DNA of 64,000 nucleotides from Alphaproteobacteria bacterium (GCA_030604885.1 JAUVUZ010000016.1:19627-83626); one strand, 5' to 3'. Numbered from the stretch's first letter, positions 27,201-36,682 are shown. Made by a program: numbers and translations. Notes: generated by a model not told the origin, from the sequence alone.

Positions 27201-27986
27201 GTGCCGGTGTTCACCGTCGCCTATCTGCTGTTCCTGGTCGCGCCGATCCTGCTGCTGCTGGTCGGCTCGGTGGGCGGGGCGTGGACCAACACCCTGCTGC
27301 CCGAAGGCTTCACCACCGAGTGGTACCGCAACGTCTGGGACGACGGCAGCTTCCGCCGCGCCTTCGTCGTCAGCCTGTGGGTGTGCCTCGCCACCTGCGC
27401 CGCCACCGCCGCCATCGGCCTGCCGCTCGCCTACGGCATCTACGGCGCCGCCCGGCGGGGGGTGAAGATCGCCGCGCGCCTGCTCTACCTGATGCCGGTG
27501 GCGGCGCCGCCCTTGGTGCTGGGGTTCGGCTTCATCCTGGTGTTCTCGTCGGACCAGTTGCCGTTCCTCGGCGCGCCGTGGCTGCTGGTATGCGGCCACG
27601 TGGTGCTGACGCTCCCCTACCTGATGCAGACCCTGGTGGCCGACATGCGCCACCTCGACCTCGGCTCCCTCGAACGGGCGGCGGAGAGCCTGGGCGCCGG
27701 GTTCGCGCAGCGGTTCTTCGGCGTGGTGGTGCCGAGCCTGCGGCATTCCCTCGCCTCGGGGCTGATCATGGTGGCGGCGCTGTCGATCGGCGAGTTCCAG
27801 CTCTCCAACCTGATCGCCGGGTTCCTCTCGCGCCCCTATCCGGTGGTGCTGCTGCAGGCGTTCTACGGCGCCACCGGGTTCGCCTGCGCCGCCACGGTGA
27901 TCCTGCTGGCGCTGGCGCTGCTCTCGGGCGCGGCGGCGGGGGCGGCGGGGCGCGGGCGCGTCGGCGCCGTGGGAGGGCGGCCATGA
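27201..27986 (+). CDS. ABC transporter permease (CysW/PotC type)
   Basis: 261 residues, six predicted membrane helices, with the EAA-type cytoplasmic loop LERAAESLGAGFAQRFFGVVVP near 158-179. GTG start at 27201 is preceded by GGAGG at good spacing. It is the first gene of a permease-ATPase-binding protein-permease operon, overlapping the ATPase start by 4 bp. It resembles polyamine/iron/phosphonate-type importers; the substrate cannot be named from sequence. Confidence 0.85.
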   Translation: MPVFTVAYLLFLVAPILLLLVGSVGGAWTNTLLPEGFTTEWYRNVWDDGSFRRAFVVSLWVCLATCAATAAIGLPLAYGIYGAARRGVKIAARLLYLMPVAAPPLVLGFGFILVFSSDQLPFLGAPWLLVCGHVVLTLPYLMQTLVADMRHLDLGSLERAAESLGAGFAQRFFGVVVPSLRHSLASGLIMVAALSIGEFQLSNLIAGFLSRPYPVVLLQAFYGATGFACAATVILLALALLSGAAAGAAGRGRVGAVGGRP

Positions 27987-29038
27987 GCATCGCGATTTCC
28001 GGCCTGGAATTCCGCTATTCCGGCTCCGGCGCGGGCGTTTCGGGCATCGACCTCGACGTGCCGCCGGGGGCGTTCTGCGCGGTGATCGGCCCCTCCGGCT
28101 GCGGCAAGACCACGCTCCTGCAACTGGTGGCGGGGTTCCTGCGCCCGGCGGCGGGGCGGATCGCGCTTTCGGGGGTGGACGTGGCCGACGTGCCGCCCAA
28201 GGACCGCAACGTCGGCGTGGTGTTCCAGAACTACGCCCTGTTCCCCCACATGACCGCCCTCGAAAACGTCGCCTATCCCCTGAAGCTGCGCGGCGTGCCC
28301 GCCGCCGAGCGCCGCGCCCGCGCGGGCGAGGCGCTGGAGAAGGCGCACCTCTCCGCCTTCGCCGAGCGCCGCCCGGGGCAGTTGTCGGGCGGCCAGCAGC
28401 AGCGCGTGGCGCTGGCGCGGGCGCTGGTGTTCCGGCCGCGCGCGCTGCTGCTCGACGAACCGCTCTCGGCCCTCGACGCCGCCCACCGCGCGGCGATGCG
28501 CGACGAGATCCGCGCGGTGCAGCGGGAGCACGGCATCGCCACCCTCCACGTCACCCACGATCAGGAGGAGGCGCTCTCGATCGCCGACATGGTGGCGGTG
28601 ATGGAGGGCGGAAAGCTCCTGCAATTGGCGCCGCCGCGCGAACTCTACGACCGGCCGGTCAACCGCTTCGTCGCCGGGTTCGTCGGCCACGCCAACCTGT
28701 TCGATGCGCGGGTGGCGGGAGGCATGCTGGAAACCCCGGTGGGGCCGCTCGCCACCCGCGACCCGCTGCCGCCCGAGGGCGCGGCGGTCACGGTGCTGGT
28801 GCGCCCCGAGGCGCTGGAGCCGATTTCCGAGGCCCACGTCGCCGAGGCGGTGGCGAAGGACGACGGCGCCCTGGTGCTGATGGGGTCGGTGACGCGCGAC
28901 CGCTTCCTCGGCTCGCTGCGGCGCTTCGACCTGGCGGTGCGGGGCGGCACGATTCTCGGCGAGACCAGTTCGCAGGCGCCGATCGTGGGCGTGCGGGTGC
29001 CGCCCGGGGCGGTGCGGGTGTTGCCGCCGGAGGCATGA
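27983..29038 (+). CDS. ABC transporter ATP-binding protein (PotA/FbpC type)
   Basis: 351 residues. Walker [10 protein letters not shown] at 36-44, Q-loop [10 protein letters not shown], signature [15 protein letters not shown], Walker [13 protein letters not shown], switch His in [10 protein letters not shown]. The C-terminal third is a TOBE-like regulatory domain ([24 protein letters not shown]). It powers the importer encoded around it. Layout is that of spermidine/putrescine, ferric iron and thiamine importers. Confidence 0.9.
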   Translation: MSIAISGLEFRYSGSGAGVSGIDLDVPPGAFCAVIGPSGCGKTTLLQLVAGFLRPAAGRIALSGVDVADVPPKDRNVGVVFQNYALFPHMTALENVAYPLKLRGVPAAERRARAGEALEKAHLSAFAERRPGQLSGGQQQRVALARALVFRPRALLLDEPLSALDAAHRAAMRDEIRAVQREHGIATLHVTHDQEEALSIADMVAVMEGGKLLQLAPPRELYDRPVNRFVAGFVGHANLFDARVAGGMLETPVGPLATRDPLPPEGAAVTVLVRPEALEPISEAHVAEAVAKDDGALVLMGSVTRDRFLGSLRRFDLAVRGGTILGETSSQAPIVGVRVPPGAVRVLPPEA

Positions 29039-29091
29039 GCCGAGGGCGGGCGTGTGGGTAACAACGATCAACGCAACGGGAGGACCCCCCG

Positions 29092-30156
29092 ATGAAACGT
29101 CTGATGATCGCCGCGTGCGTCTCCGCCGCCCTCGCCGGACCGGCGCTGGCGCTGGAAGGGCCGGAGCTGTACCCCGGCGAGGCCGAGCTCTACAAGGCGG
29201 CGGAAAAGGAAGGGCTGGTGGTGTCCTTCGACACCGGGCCGACCTGGGCCAACTGGGCCGCCCAGTTCGCCGGGTTCAAGAAGCGCTATCCCGGCGTCGA
29301 GATGACCTACAACGACCTCGGCTCCGCCGCCACCGTGGTGGCGCTCGACAAGGCGCGCAACCGCCCGCAGGCGGACACCGCGTACTACTTCGCCGCCTCC
29401 GCCATCGACGCGGTGGCGAAGGACGTGGTGGCGCCGTTCAAGCCGGTCAACTTCGACACCCTGCCGGAGGTGTGGCGCGATCCGGAGGGCAAGTGGTTCA
29501 CCATCCACAGCCTCACCATCGCCTTCGTCGTCAACACCAAGCTGGTGAAGAACCCGCCGCAAAGCTGGGCCGACCTGCTGAAGCCCGAATACAAGAACAC
29601 CGTGGTCTACCTCGACCCGCGCTCGGCCGGGGTGGGGCAGGTGACGGTGCTGGCCGCCAACTTCGGCAACGGCGGCACCATGGACGACGTCACCCCCGGC
29701 GTCGACTACATGGGCAAGCTCCACAAGGCGGGCAACGTGCTGCGCGTCGAGGGCACCACGCCCTACGCCAAGTTCGTCAAGGGCGAGATTCCGATCTGGA
29801 TCGCCTACGAGAACGACGGCCTCAAGGCGAAGTACACCGACGGCCTCGGCGACGGCGTCGCGGTGGTGATCCCCAAGGAGGCCTCGGCCGCCGCGCCCTA
29901 TGGCATCAGCCTGGTGAAGAACGGGCCGAACCCCAACGCGGGTAAGCTCTGGCTCAACTACATCATGACCCAGGAGGGCCAGACCACCTTCGCCAAGGGC
30001 TTCGTGCGGCCCTCGGTGCCGGGGGTGCAACTGCCCGACGACGTCGCCGCCCGCCTGCCCGCCGCGCCCCAGGTCAAGCCGCTGGACGTGAAGGCCGCCG
30101 CCGCCAAAAAGGCCGAGATCGACGCGGGCTGGGCCAAGGCCGCGTTGGGCAAGTGA
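29092..30156 (+). CDS. ABC transporter solute-binding protein (AfuA/PotD-like, family 1)
   Basis: 354 residues with a 20-residue signal peptide (ending ALA). The mature protein begins like iron/polyamine/phosphonate binding proteins (LYKAAEKEGLVVSFDTGPT) and has the hinge-region motifs VVNTKLVKNPPQSWADLLKPEYK. No iron-binding Tyr-Tyr pair is evident at the usual place, which argues against ferric iron. A GGGAGGA ribosome site precedes the ATG. Ligand unknown. Confidence 0.83.
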   Translation: MKRLMIAACVSAALAGPALALEGPELYPGEAELYKAAEKEGLVVSFDTGPTWANWAAQFAGFKKRYPGVEMTYNDLGSAATVVALDKARNRPQADTAYYFAASAIDAVAKDVVAPFKPVNFDTLPEVWRDPEGKWFTIHSLTIAFVVNTKLVKNPPQSWADLLKPEYKNTVVYLDPRSAGVGQVTVLAANFGNGGTMDDVTPGVDYMGKLHKAGNVLRVEGTTPYAKFVKGEIPIWIAYENDGLKAKYTDGLGDGVAVVIPKEASAAAPYGISLVKNGPNPNAGKLWLNYIMTQEGQTTFAKGFVRPSVPGVQLPDDVAARLPAAPQVKPLDVKAAAAKKAEIDAGWAKAALGK

Positions 30157-30165
30157 GGTGACGCG

Positions 30166-31002
30166 ATGACGCCGCCCGCCCCCCGCAACGCCAGGCTGCT
30201 CTGGCTCGCCCTGCCCGGGGTGGGGGTGCTGGCGGCGTTCTTCGCCCTGCCGCTCGCCAGCGTGCTGGCGGAGGCGGCCAAGGGCGACGCCCTGGCGCGG
30301 TTGTTCGCCGCGCCCGAGTTCCTCGACGCGCTCCTCGCCTCGCTCTGGCTGGGGGCGCGGGCGGCGGCGCTGTCGCTGGTGGTGGGGATCGGCGTGGCCG
30401 CCCATCTCGCCACCGTGTCGCCGCGCCTGCGCGCCGCGCTTCAGGTGCTGATCGCGCTGCCGCTCACCTTCTCCGGCCTGATCGTCGCCTACGGCTTCAT
30501 TCTGCTGCTCGGGCGCGCCGGGTTCCTCACCCTGCTGCTGGAAAAGCTCGGCGCCGATCCGGCGGCGATCGCGGGCGCGTTCTACGGCCCGCTGGGGCTG
30601 GTGCTCGCCTATTCCTACTATCTCACGCCGCGAGTGGTGCTGATGCTGCTGCCGGTGTTCCTCAACTTCGACCCCCGCCAGATGCAGGCGGCGGAAAGCC
30701 TGGGCGCGCCGCGTTGGCGGGCGTGGGTCGAGATCGTGCTGCCGCAGGTGGCGCCCACCTTCCTCGCGGCGTTCTGCCTCGTCGCGGCGGTGGCGGTGGG
30801 GGCTTACGGCACCGCGCTGGCGCTGGTGGGCACCCAGCTCAACATCCTGCCGCTCAGGCTCTATTCGCTGATTTCCGACGCCGGGGCGGATTTTCCGCTG
30901 GCCTCGGCGGTTTCGGTGCTGCTGCTGGCGGTGTGTTCGGCGATCATGGCGGTGGCGGAGATCGCCGCCGCCCGCTCGGAGGACGCCCATGTACGCCATT
31001 GA
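30166..31002 (+). CDS. ABC transporter permease (CysU/PotB type)
   Basis: 278 residues, six predicted membrane helices; EAA-type loop MQAAESLGAPRWRAWVEIVLP near 177-197. This is the second permease of the importer, 9 bp after the binding-protein gene. Its last 14 bp overlap the start of the LOG-family gene, which suggests that the latter is translated from the same message. Confidence 0.85.
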   Translation: MTPPAPRNARLLWLALPGVGVLAAFFALPLASVLAEAAKGDALARLFAAPEFLDALLASLWLGARAAALSLVVGIGVAAHLATVSPRLRAALQVLIALPLTFSGLIVAYGFILLLGRAGFLTLLLEKLGADPAAIAGAFYGPLGLVLAYSYYLTPRVVLMLLPVFLNFDPRQMQAAESLGAPRWRAWVEIVLPQVAPTFLAAFCLVAAVAVGAYGTALALVGTQLNILPLRLYSLISDAGADFPLASAVSVLLLAVCSAIMAVAEIAAARSEDAHVRH

Positions 31003-31558
31003 TCCCCACGCCAACGCTCTGGTCGACCCGGCGCAGCCCGGCGCGGTGCCGATGGACGCGGCGGCCGCCCTGCTGTGGCTGCAACGCCGCAGCGGCCGCC
31101 CGGTGCGCGCGCCGGTGGGGGTGATCGGCCCGCGCGAGGAGGACCCGGCGCGCAACGCGGTGGCGGAGGCGGTGGGGCGGATGCTCGCCGGGTTCGGCTT
31201 CACCGTGATCTGCGGCGGCCGGGGCGGGGTGATGCAGGCGGTCTGCCGGGGCGCGGCGGAGGCGGGCGGGCTGACCGTCGGCCTGCTGCCCGAACCCGAT
31301 CCCGCCGCCGCCAATCCGTTCGTCGGGGTGCCGATCGCCACCGGCATCGGCGAGGCGCGCAACGCCATCATCGCCCAGGCGGCGGCGGTGCTGATCGTGA
31401 TCGGCGACAGCTACGGCACCCTTTCCGAAGTCGCGCTCGGCCTGCGCTTCGGCAAGACCGTGCTGGGGCTGTGCGCGCCGCCGCCGGTGGCGGGCGTGGT
31501 GCGGCTCGACGGGGTCGAGGACCTGCCCGCCGCGCTCGCCCGCGCCCTAATCGGCTGA
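30989..31558 (+). CDS. LOG/SLOG-family nucleotide-binding protein (TIGR00725 type)
   Basis: 189 residues, cytoplasmic Rossmann-like protein. The signatures GVIGPREE near the start of the fold, CGGRGGVMQAVCRGAAEAGG and SYGTLSEVALGLRFGKTV place it in the TIGR00725 branch of the LOG family (relatives include molybdenum-cofactor carrier proteins and nucleotide-monophosphate nucleosidases). The precise role is unknown. It starts 14 bp inside the upstream permease gene, so it looks like the last gene of the ABC-transporter operon, an unusual pairing. It overlaps the convergent GNAT gene by 12 bp. Confidence 0.8.
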   Translation: MYAIDPHANALVDPAQPGAVPMDAAAALLWLQRRSGRPVRAPVGVIGPREEDPARNAVAEAVGRMLAGFGFTVICGGRGGVMQAVCRGAAEAGGLTVGLLPEPDPAAANPFVGVPIATGIGEARNAIIAQAAAVLIVIGDSYGTLSEVALGLRFGKTVLGLCAPPPVAGVVRLDGVEDLPAALARALIG

Positions 31559-31990
31559 ATAGGGCGTCAGCACCTTCTGCATCACCGCCACCGGGGTTTC
31601 GGCGTAGCCGATGCCGCCGTAGAAGCCCATCACGCCCCGGTTGGTCTGCCGCACCAGCAACTGGATCTTGGGAATGCCGCGCGCCTCGACCCACTCCTCG
31701 GCGGCGGCGACGAGGGCGCGACCGATGCCTGCGCCGCGCCGCGCCGGGTCGGTGGCGAGGTAGTAGATCCAGCCGCGATGGCCGTCGTGGCCGACCATCG
31801 CCGCCCCCACCACCGCCGCGCCCTCCACCGCCAGCAGCACGTCGGACTCGGCGCGGCCCCGGGCGCGGTGGAAGTCGGCCAACGGGTCGTTGGTGGGCAC
31901 CACCAGGTTGCAGGCGCGCCACAGCGCCACCACGGTTTCGGCTTCGTCGGCGCGGGCGGGGCGGATGGTCCAGGGCATTTCGGGCTCCAC
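31547..31990 (-). CDS. GNAT-family acetyltransferase (YpeA-like)
   Basis: 147 residues from ATG 31990; an in-frame ATG at 31978 would give a start (MPWTIRPA) closer to the family. Acetyl-CoA binding motif ATDPARRGAGIGRALVAAAEEW, and the RACNLVVPTNDPLADFHRA block typical of YpeA-like proteins. It would transfer an acetyl group to an amine on an unknown small molecule or protein. It converges on and overlaps the LOG gene by 12 bp. Confidence 0.85.
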   Translation of the reverse strand: MEPEMPWTIRPARADEAETVVALWRACNLVVPTNDPLADFHRARGRAESDVLLAVEGAAVVGAAMVGHDGHRGWIYYLATDPARRGAGIGRALVAAAEEWVEARGIPKIQLLVRQTNRGVMGFYGGIGYAETPVAVMQKVLTPYSAD

Positions 31991-32088
31991 GGCGGGGGGA
32001 GGATCATGCTACGGCAACCGGACGGGCGGCGTCTGCCGACGGATGGTGGAAATCGACGCGCCGAGGCCGCCCCGAGGGTTGTGCCGCC

Positions 32089-32117
32089 TTGAAAAAATCC
32101 GATTCCCCCGATACCTT
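32089..32117 (+). promoter_or_regulatory. Candidate sigma-70 promoter for the FMO operon
   Basis: TTGAAA at 32089-32094, 17 bp spacer, TACCTT at 32112-32117. An inverted repeat (ATACC at 32111-32115 and GGTAT at 32121-32125) overlaps the -10, which could be an operator. The start codon of the monooxygenase is about 98 bp downstream. Seen by eye only. Confidence 0.4.
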
Positions 32118-32214
32118 TAGGGTATATCCAAAGGGCTGCCGGCCTCGTTCCGTTGGTATGGTGGCATGATCCGGTGCGCATCCGTGCCGGGCATTTCGAG
32201 GGGGCCTCTCCACC

Positions 32215-33687
32215 ATGCCGAGCGTCGCCGTCATCGGAACCGGCCCCAGCGGCCTTGCCGCCGCCAAGGCGTTGCTGGAAAAGGGCATCGAACCGGTGGT
32301 CTACGATGCCGCCGCCGACATCGGCGGCATGTGGGGCGGGCCGGGCCGGGGCGCGTGGTCGTCGTATGCCCGCACCAACCTCTCCAAGTTTTCCTGCGTG
32401 TTCTCCGACTTCACCTGGCCGCAGCGGGGCGACGTGTTCCCGATGCGGCGCACCGTGGTGGAATATCTCAAGGCCTACGCCACGGAATTCCGCCTCGCCC
32501 GGTGCTTCCGCCTCAACACCCGGGTGGAGCGGGCGGAGCCGATCGCGCCGCACCGCTGGCGCCTCACCACCCTGTGCGAGGGCGAGCGCGAGGTGCGGGA
32601 GTTCGACTGGGTGGTGGTGGCCACCGGCGTGTTCTCCCGCCCGTTCGTGCCGGATTTCGACGGCCTGCCGGGGTTCCGGGGGAAGATCTACCACGCCGCC
32701 GACTGCTATTCGGAGGAGGTCAACCGCGCCGCGTTCGCCGACAAGCGGGTGCTGATCGTCGGTGCCGCGTTCTCGGGCACCGAGATCGCCGGGCAGATCG
32801 CGCCCTATGCGAAAAAGGTGGTGGTAGGCTTGCGCAACCCGATGTGGTTCGTACCGCGCTGGGTGCGGCCGTGGGCCGACGCGCCGCTGTTCCCGGCGGA
32901 CCTGGTGTTCTACACCCGCCGCCCCGACAACCCGATGAACACCCGGCCGCGCGCGTATCTCAAGGAGATGGGCGGCGACCCGGGCCTGGTGTGCCGCGAC
33001 CTCGCCTTCGACGACATCCACACCGCGCCGATGACGGTGGTGACCTCCGACGACTTCCTCCAACTGGTGCGCGACGGCAAGGTGGCGGCGAAGCGGTCGA
33101 AGGCGTTCGCCTTCGACGACGCGGGGGTGCTCTATTCCGACGGCACCCGCGACGACCTCGACGCGGTGGTGATGTGCACCGGCTATGCCTCGGCGCTGCC
33201 GTTCCTCGCGCCCGAGGTGCTCGCCGCCATCGAGTTCGACCCGCGCGACCAGCTTCAGCCGGTGCTGCTGCACCACCAGATGTTCCATCCGGATTTGCCG
33301 GGCCTCGCGTTCGTCGGCTATTATCGGGGACCGTACTTCCCGGTGATGGAGTTGCAGGCGCGCTGGATGGCGGGCCTCGCCGCCGGAGAAATCCCGCCGC
33401 CGTCCCTTGCACGGATGCGGGCGGGTGTCGAAATAGAGCGGGCCATCCGCAACCGGCGCCCGCGACCCCAGTTTCCGCACGGCGACTACGTGCGGCTGGC
33501 CGACGGCTTCGCCCGCGAATTCGGCGTCTACCCCGAGGGTCCCGAGGTGGCGGACATGGCGGCGCGGCTGGTGGACGGACCGATGATCGCGGCGAACTTC
33601 CGGCTCGTGGGGCCGGATGCGAAGCCGCAGTTGGCGCGGGCGATCATGCTCTCGACCCCCGCGCCCCTGTTGGAAGGCGAACGATGA
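32215..33687 (+). CDS. Flavin-containing monooxygenase (FMO/BVMO-like)
   Basis: 490 residues. N-terminal FAD-binding GTGPSG at 8-13, with GGMWGGPG after the first Rossmann unit; FxGxxxH fingerprint in FRGKIYHAADCY (the residue three after His-Ala-Ala-Asp is Cys rather than the usual aromatic); second, NADPH-binding, Rossmann motif VGAAFSGTE. ATG... motif VVMCTGYAS near the C-terminal third is family typical. It should oxygenate a nucleophilic N, S or carbonyl substrate using NADPH and O2. The stop overlaps the DUF6314 gene by 4 bp. Confidence 0.85.
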   Translation: MPSVAVIGTGPSGLAAAKALLEKGIEPVVYDAAADIGGMWGGPGRGAWSSYARTNLSKFSCVFSDFTWPQRGDVFPMRRTVVEYLKAYATEFRLARCFRLNTRVERAEPIAPHRWRLTTLCEGEREVREFDWVVVATGVFSRPFVPDFDGLPGFRGKIYHAADCYSEEVNRAAFADKRVLIVGAAFSGTEIAGQIAPYAKKVVVGLRNPMWFVPRWVRPWADAPLFPADLVFYTRRPDNPMNTRPRAYLKEMGGDPGLVCRDLAFDDIHTAPMTVVTSDDFLQLVRDGKVAAKRSKAFAFDDAGVLYSDGTRDDLDAVVMCTGYASALPFLAPEVLAAIEFDPRDQLQPVLLHHQMFHPDLPGLAFVGYYRGPYFPVMELQARWMAGLAAGEIPPPSLARMRAGVEIERAIRNRRPRPQFPHGDYVRLADGFAREFGVYPEGPEVADMAARLVDGPMIAANFRLVGPDAKPQLARAIMLSTPAPLLEGER

Positions 33688-34211
33688 CCGAACCTGCCGT
33701 GCAATCCTCCCCCGAAGCTCCGCCCGCCGAGCGCCCGCCGCTGGCCGACCGGGTGTTCGACCTCCTCGTCGGCAACTGGACGATCGAGCGCGAGATCACG
33801 CCCAAGGGCAATTTCCGCGGCACCTGCAGCTTCGTCCGCACCGACGCGCGCACCCTGGCCTATGCCGAGGAGGGCACGTTGGTGCTCAACGACGGCACCA
33901 GCATGGTGGGCGAGCGCAAGCACACCTACCTGCTGCACGAGGACCGCATCGAGGTTCTGTTCGCCGACGGCCCCAACGACGGCCAGCATTTCGTCGACAT
34001 CCTCTTCCCCTCCGACCCGGAGGCGGACTGGCCGCTGTGCTCGGGCGACACCCACTACTGCCTCAAGGACACCTACAAGGCGATGTTCTGCTTCGAGACC
34101 GAGGACGAGTTCGACGTCACCTACACCGTCTGCGGCCCGGAGAAGGACTACGTCAGCCGGTCGGTCTACCGCCGCCTCAAGCCCCTGGGCGAACTCACCG
34201 CCCAGGGCTGA
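33684..34211 (+). CDS. DUF6314 family protein
   Basis: 175 residues. The core FDLLVGNWTIEREITPKGNF, LAYAEEGTL, FADGPNDGQHFVDI, CLKDTYKAMFCF and VCGPEKDYVSRSVYRR follow the DUF6314 pattern (lipocalin-like fold expected; function unknown). The first 24 residues are a Pro-rich extension. It is translationally coupled to the monooxygenase (ATGA at 33684-33687), so it may bind the same substrate or product. Its end overlaps the convergent MscS gene by 17 bp. Confidence 0.75.
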   Translation: MTEPAVQSSPEAPPAERPPLADRVFDLLVGNWTIEREITPKGNFRGTCSFVRTDARTLAYAEEGTLVLNDGTSMVGERKHTYLLHEDRIEVLFADGPNDGQHFVDILFPSDPEADWPLCSGDTHYCLKDTYKAMFCFETEDEFDVTYTVCGPEKDYVSRSVYRRLKPLGELTAQG

Positions 34212-35112
34212 CCGGCGGTTCGGCGGGGGGCGTGCGCGCGTCGAGCAGGGCGCGCAGCGCTTCCGCGTCGATGCGCAGGTTCATGTCGCGCTGCGGGAAC
34301 GGGATCGAGATGCCGGCGGCGTCGAGGGCCGCCTTGATCGTCTTGATCAGGTGCGACTTGAGCGGCCACCACTCGCTCGATTTCGCCCAGCAGCGCGCCA
34401 CCAGGTTCACCGAACTGTCGGCCAGGCTCTCGACGAACACGTCGGGGGCCGGTTCGGGCAGCACCCGCGGCTCGGCGGCGAGCACCGCCTTCAGCGCCGC
34501 GATGGCCGCGTCCACGTCGTCGGCGTAGGAAATCCCCACCGGAATGTCGAAGCGGCGGACCGGGTTGACCGAGAAGTTGGTGATGCGCTTGCCCCAGATT
34601 TCCGAATTGGGGACGATCATCGCCACGCCTTCCGGGTTGGCGAGTTCGGTGAAGAACAGGGTGAGGTGCTTGACCGTGCCCATGTTGCCGCCCGCGTCGA
34701 CGAAGTCGCCCACCTTGAACGGGCGGAACAGCAGCAGCATCACCCCGCCCGCGATGTTGGTGAGGGTGCCCTGGAGCGCCAGGCCGATGGCGAGGCCGGC
34801 GGCGCCGATCACCGCGACGAAGCTGGTGGTCTGCACGCCGAACTGGCCGAGCACCGCGATCAGGGTGACGGCGAGGATGCCGTATTTCGCGACGCTGGCG
34901 ACGAAGCCGCGCAGCATGTCGTCCACCCGCTTGAAGCGGCCGAGGTTGCTCCAGATCGCGCGGCTGATCCACGACGCGGCGACCCACCCGGCGATCAACA
35001 GCAGCATCGCGCCGATCACCCGCAGGCCGTAGGCGGTGCCCATCGCGATCAGGGCGGCGGCGGCGCGTTCGATCGCGGCGGGGTCGAGCAGGTCGTTCAC
35101 GTCCATCGGCAA
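34195..35112 (-). CDS. mscS: Small-conductance mechanosensitive channel (MscS family)
   Basis: 305 residues. Three N-terminal membrane helices, with the pore helix region VIGAAGLAIGLALQGTLTNIAGGVMLLLFRPF around 101-132, then the beta domain (FKVGDFVDAGGNMGTV, PNSEIWGKRITNFS) and a C-terminal alpha/beta domain. It opens on membrane tension to release solutes during hypo-osmotic shock. Two possible ATG starts (35112 and 35106) are two codons apart. Confidence 0.93.
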   Translation of the reverse strand: MPMDVNDLLDPAAIERAAAALIAMGTAYGLRVIGAMLLLIAGWVAASWISRAIWSNLGRFKRVDDMLRGFVASVAKYGILAVTLIAVLGQFGVQTTSFVAVIGAAGLAIGLALQGTLTNIAGGVMLLLFRPFKVGDFVDAGGNMGTVKHLTLFFTELANPEGVAMIVPNSEIWGKRITNFSVNPVRRFDIPVGISYADDVDAAIAALKAVLAAEPRVLPEPAPDVFVESLADSSVNLVARCWAKSSEWWPLKSHLIKTIKAALDAAGISIPFPQRDMNLRIDAEALRALLDARTPPAEPPVSPGR

Positions 35113-35188
35113 GTCCTTCCAGTTCCCGGCGTGTTCTCACAATGAAGGAACCGGGGGCGAGGTTTCAAGGAATGCGAAGGATTTAGGA

Positions 35189-36682
35189 CTAAACCGGCAG
35201 GAACAGCGACATCCGCATGCCGCCCTCGGGCCGCCGCGCCGCCTCGATGCGGCCGCCGTGGCTCTGGGCGATCGAGCGGGCGATCGAGAGGCCGAGGCCG
35301 ACGCCGCCGGTCTCGCGGCTGCGCGAGGTTTCGATGCGCACGAACGGGTCGAAGATGCGCTCGATCTCGGCGTCGGTGAGTCCGGGGCCGTCGTCGTCCA
35401 CGTGGATGGCGACGCCGCCGCGCGACGGCTCCACCGTCACCACCGCGCGGTTGCCGTATTTCACCGCGTTGTCCACCAGGTTGCGCAGCGCCCGCTTGAT
35501 CGACAGCGGGCGGCAGACCACGTCGGGCAGCCTGGGCGGCGGCGCCAGCTCCACCGGCACGCCGAGGTCGGAGAAGTCGTCGCACACGCTTTCCACCAGC
35601 GACGCGAGGTCGACCCGGTCGGTGGCCTCGGCGCGGGTGTCCTCGCGCACGAAGTCGAGCACCGCGTCCACCATCTGCGTCATCTCGTCGAGGGTGGCGA
35701 GCATGCGGGTGCGGGTTTCCTCGTCGTCGATGAACTCGGAGCGCAGGCGCAACGAGGTGAGCGGCGTGCGCAGGTCGTGGGAGACCGCGGCGAGGAAGCG
35801 CATGCGGTCGGCGACGTAGCGTTGCAGGCGGCGGTTCATCAGGTTGAAGGCGCGGGTGGTGGCGCGGAACTGGTCGGGGCCGGTTTCCGGCAGGTCGGCC
35901 ACCGCCTCGCCCCGGCCGAGGCGCTCGGCGGCGGCGGCGAGGCGGTTGAGCGGCCGGGTGATGCGCCGCACCGTCACCACCGCCACCGCAGCGATCAGCA
36001 CCGCCGAGAGGGTGAAGGTGAGCAGCGGCGGCCAGCCCCACGGCTGGGGCGGCATGTCGAGGCTGGTTTCGGCGTTGAGCCAGAGGCCGTCGGGCAGGCG
36101 CATCGAGGCGGCGGCGGCGATCACGAACGGGTTGCGCGGTTCCTCCCGCCCCTTGAGGGCGCGCCAGCGCGCCACGCACTCGCCGTCGACGAAGCCGGTG
36201 GTCTCGTCGATGCAGCGCCGCCAGTTGCGCGGTGCGCGCGGCTGCTCGAAGCCGGACGGCGGCGGCTCGCGGTGGCCCGCCATGTGGGGCGGCGGCGGGG
36301 TCTCGGGCATCTCGGTCTGGATGCGCAGGCGCATCTCGGCGTAGCTCTCGCTCAACAGCCCGGCGAGGCGGCGCTGCACCCGCAGGGATTCCTCGTCGGC
36401 CGGGTCGATCGCCACCAGCGGCGCGGTGGCGATCCAGAAGCGCATGTCCTCGGTCTGCAAGGCGCGCAGGATCTGCGGCCGGAGTTCGGCGGGGGATTCG
36501 AGGATCAGGCGGCTGGCGGCGGCGATGCGCTCCAGCACCTGGGATTTGTAGACCGCGCGCTGGGCGATCTTGCGTTCGTCGTGAACCACCTGGAACGCCA
36601 CCATCTGCGCCACCACCAGGGCGCCGAGCAGCAGCATCGTCAACTGGCCCGCGAGGCCCCGGGGGAACAGGCGCAGGCGCAT
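35189..36682 (-). CDS. Sensor histidine kinase (EnvZ-like)
   Basis: 497 residues. Membrane helices at about 14-32 and 219-237 enclose a periplasmic sensor of some 185 residues with two cysteines (157 and 169 region); HAMP domain about 239-290; phosphoacceptor His302 in SHDLRTPL; N box LRNLVDNAVKYG; G boxes DDGPGL and GGVGLGLSIA. The ATG directly abuts the stop of the response-regulator gene (TAG-ATG), so they are co-transcribed. The signal is unknown; the divergent secreted protein at 37640 is a likely output or co-sensor. Confidence 0.92.
   Translation of the reverse strand: MRLRLFPRGLAGQLTMLLLGALVVAQMVAFQVVHDERKIAQRAVYKSQVLERIAAASRLILESPAELRPQILRALQTEDMRFWIATAPLVAIDPADEESLRVQRRLAGLLSESYAEMRLRIQTEMPETPPPPHMAGHREPPPSGFEQPRAPRNWRRCIDETTGFVDGECVARWRALKGREEPRNPFVIAAAASMRLPDGLWLNAETSLDMPPQPWGWPPLLTFTLSAVLIAAVAVVTVRRITRPLNRLAAAAERLGRGEAVADLPETGPDQFRATTRAFNLMNRRLQRYVADRMRFLAAVSHDLRTPLTSLRLRSEFIDDEETRTRMLATLDEMTQMVDAVLDFVREDTRAEATDRVDLASLVESVCDDFSDLGVPVELAPPPRLPDVVCRPLSIKRALRNLVDNAVKYGNRAVVTVEPSRGGVAIHVDDDGPGLTDAEIERIFDPFVRIETSRSRETGGVGLGLSIARSIAQSHGGRIEAARRPEGGMRMSLFLPV

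Noticed and set aside
29092..30156. Ferric-iron binding function for the second ABC solute-binding protein
   Set aside because: The paired C-terminal tyrosines and other iron ligands of FbpA-type proteins could not be identified.
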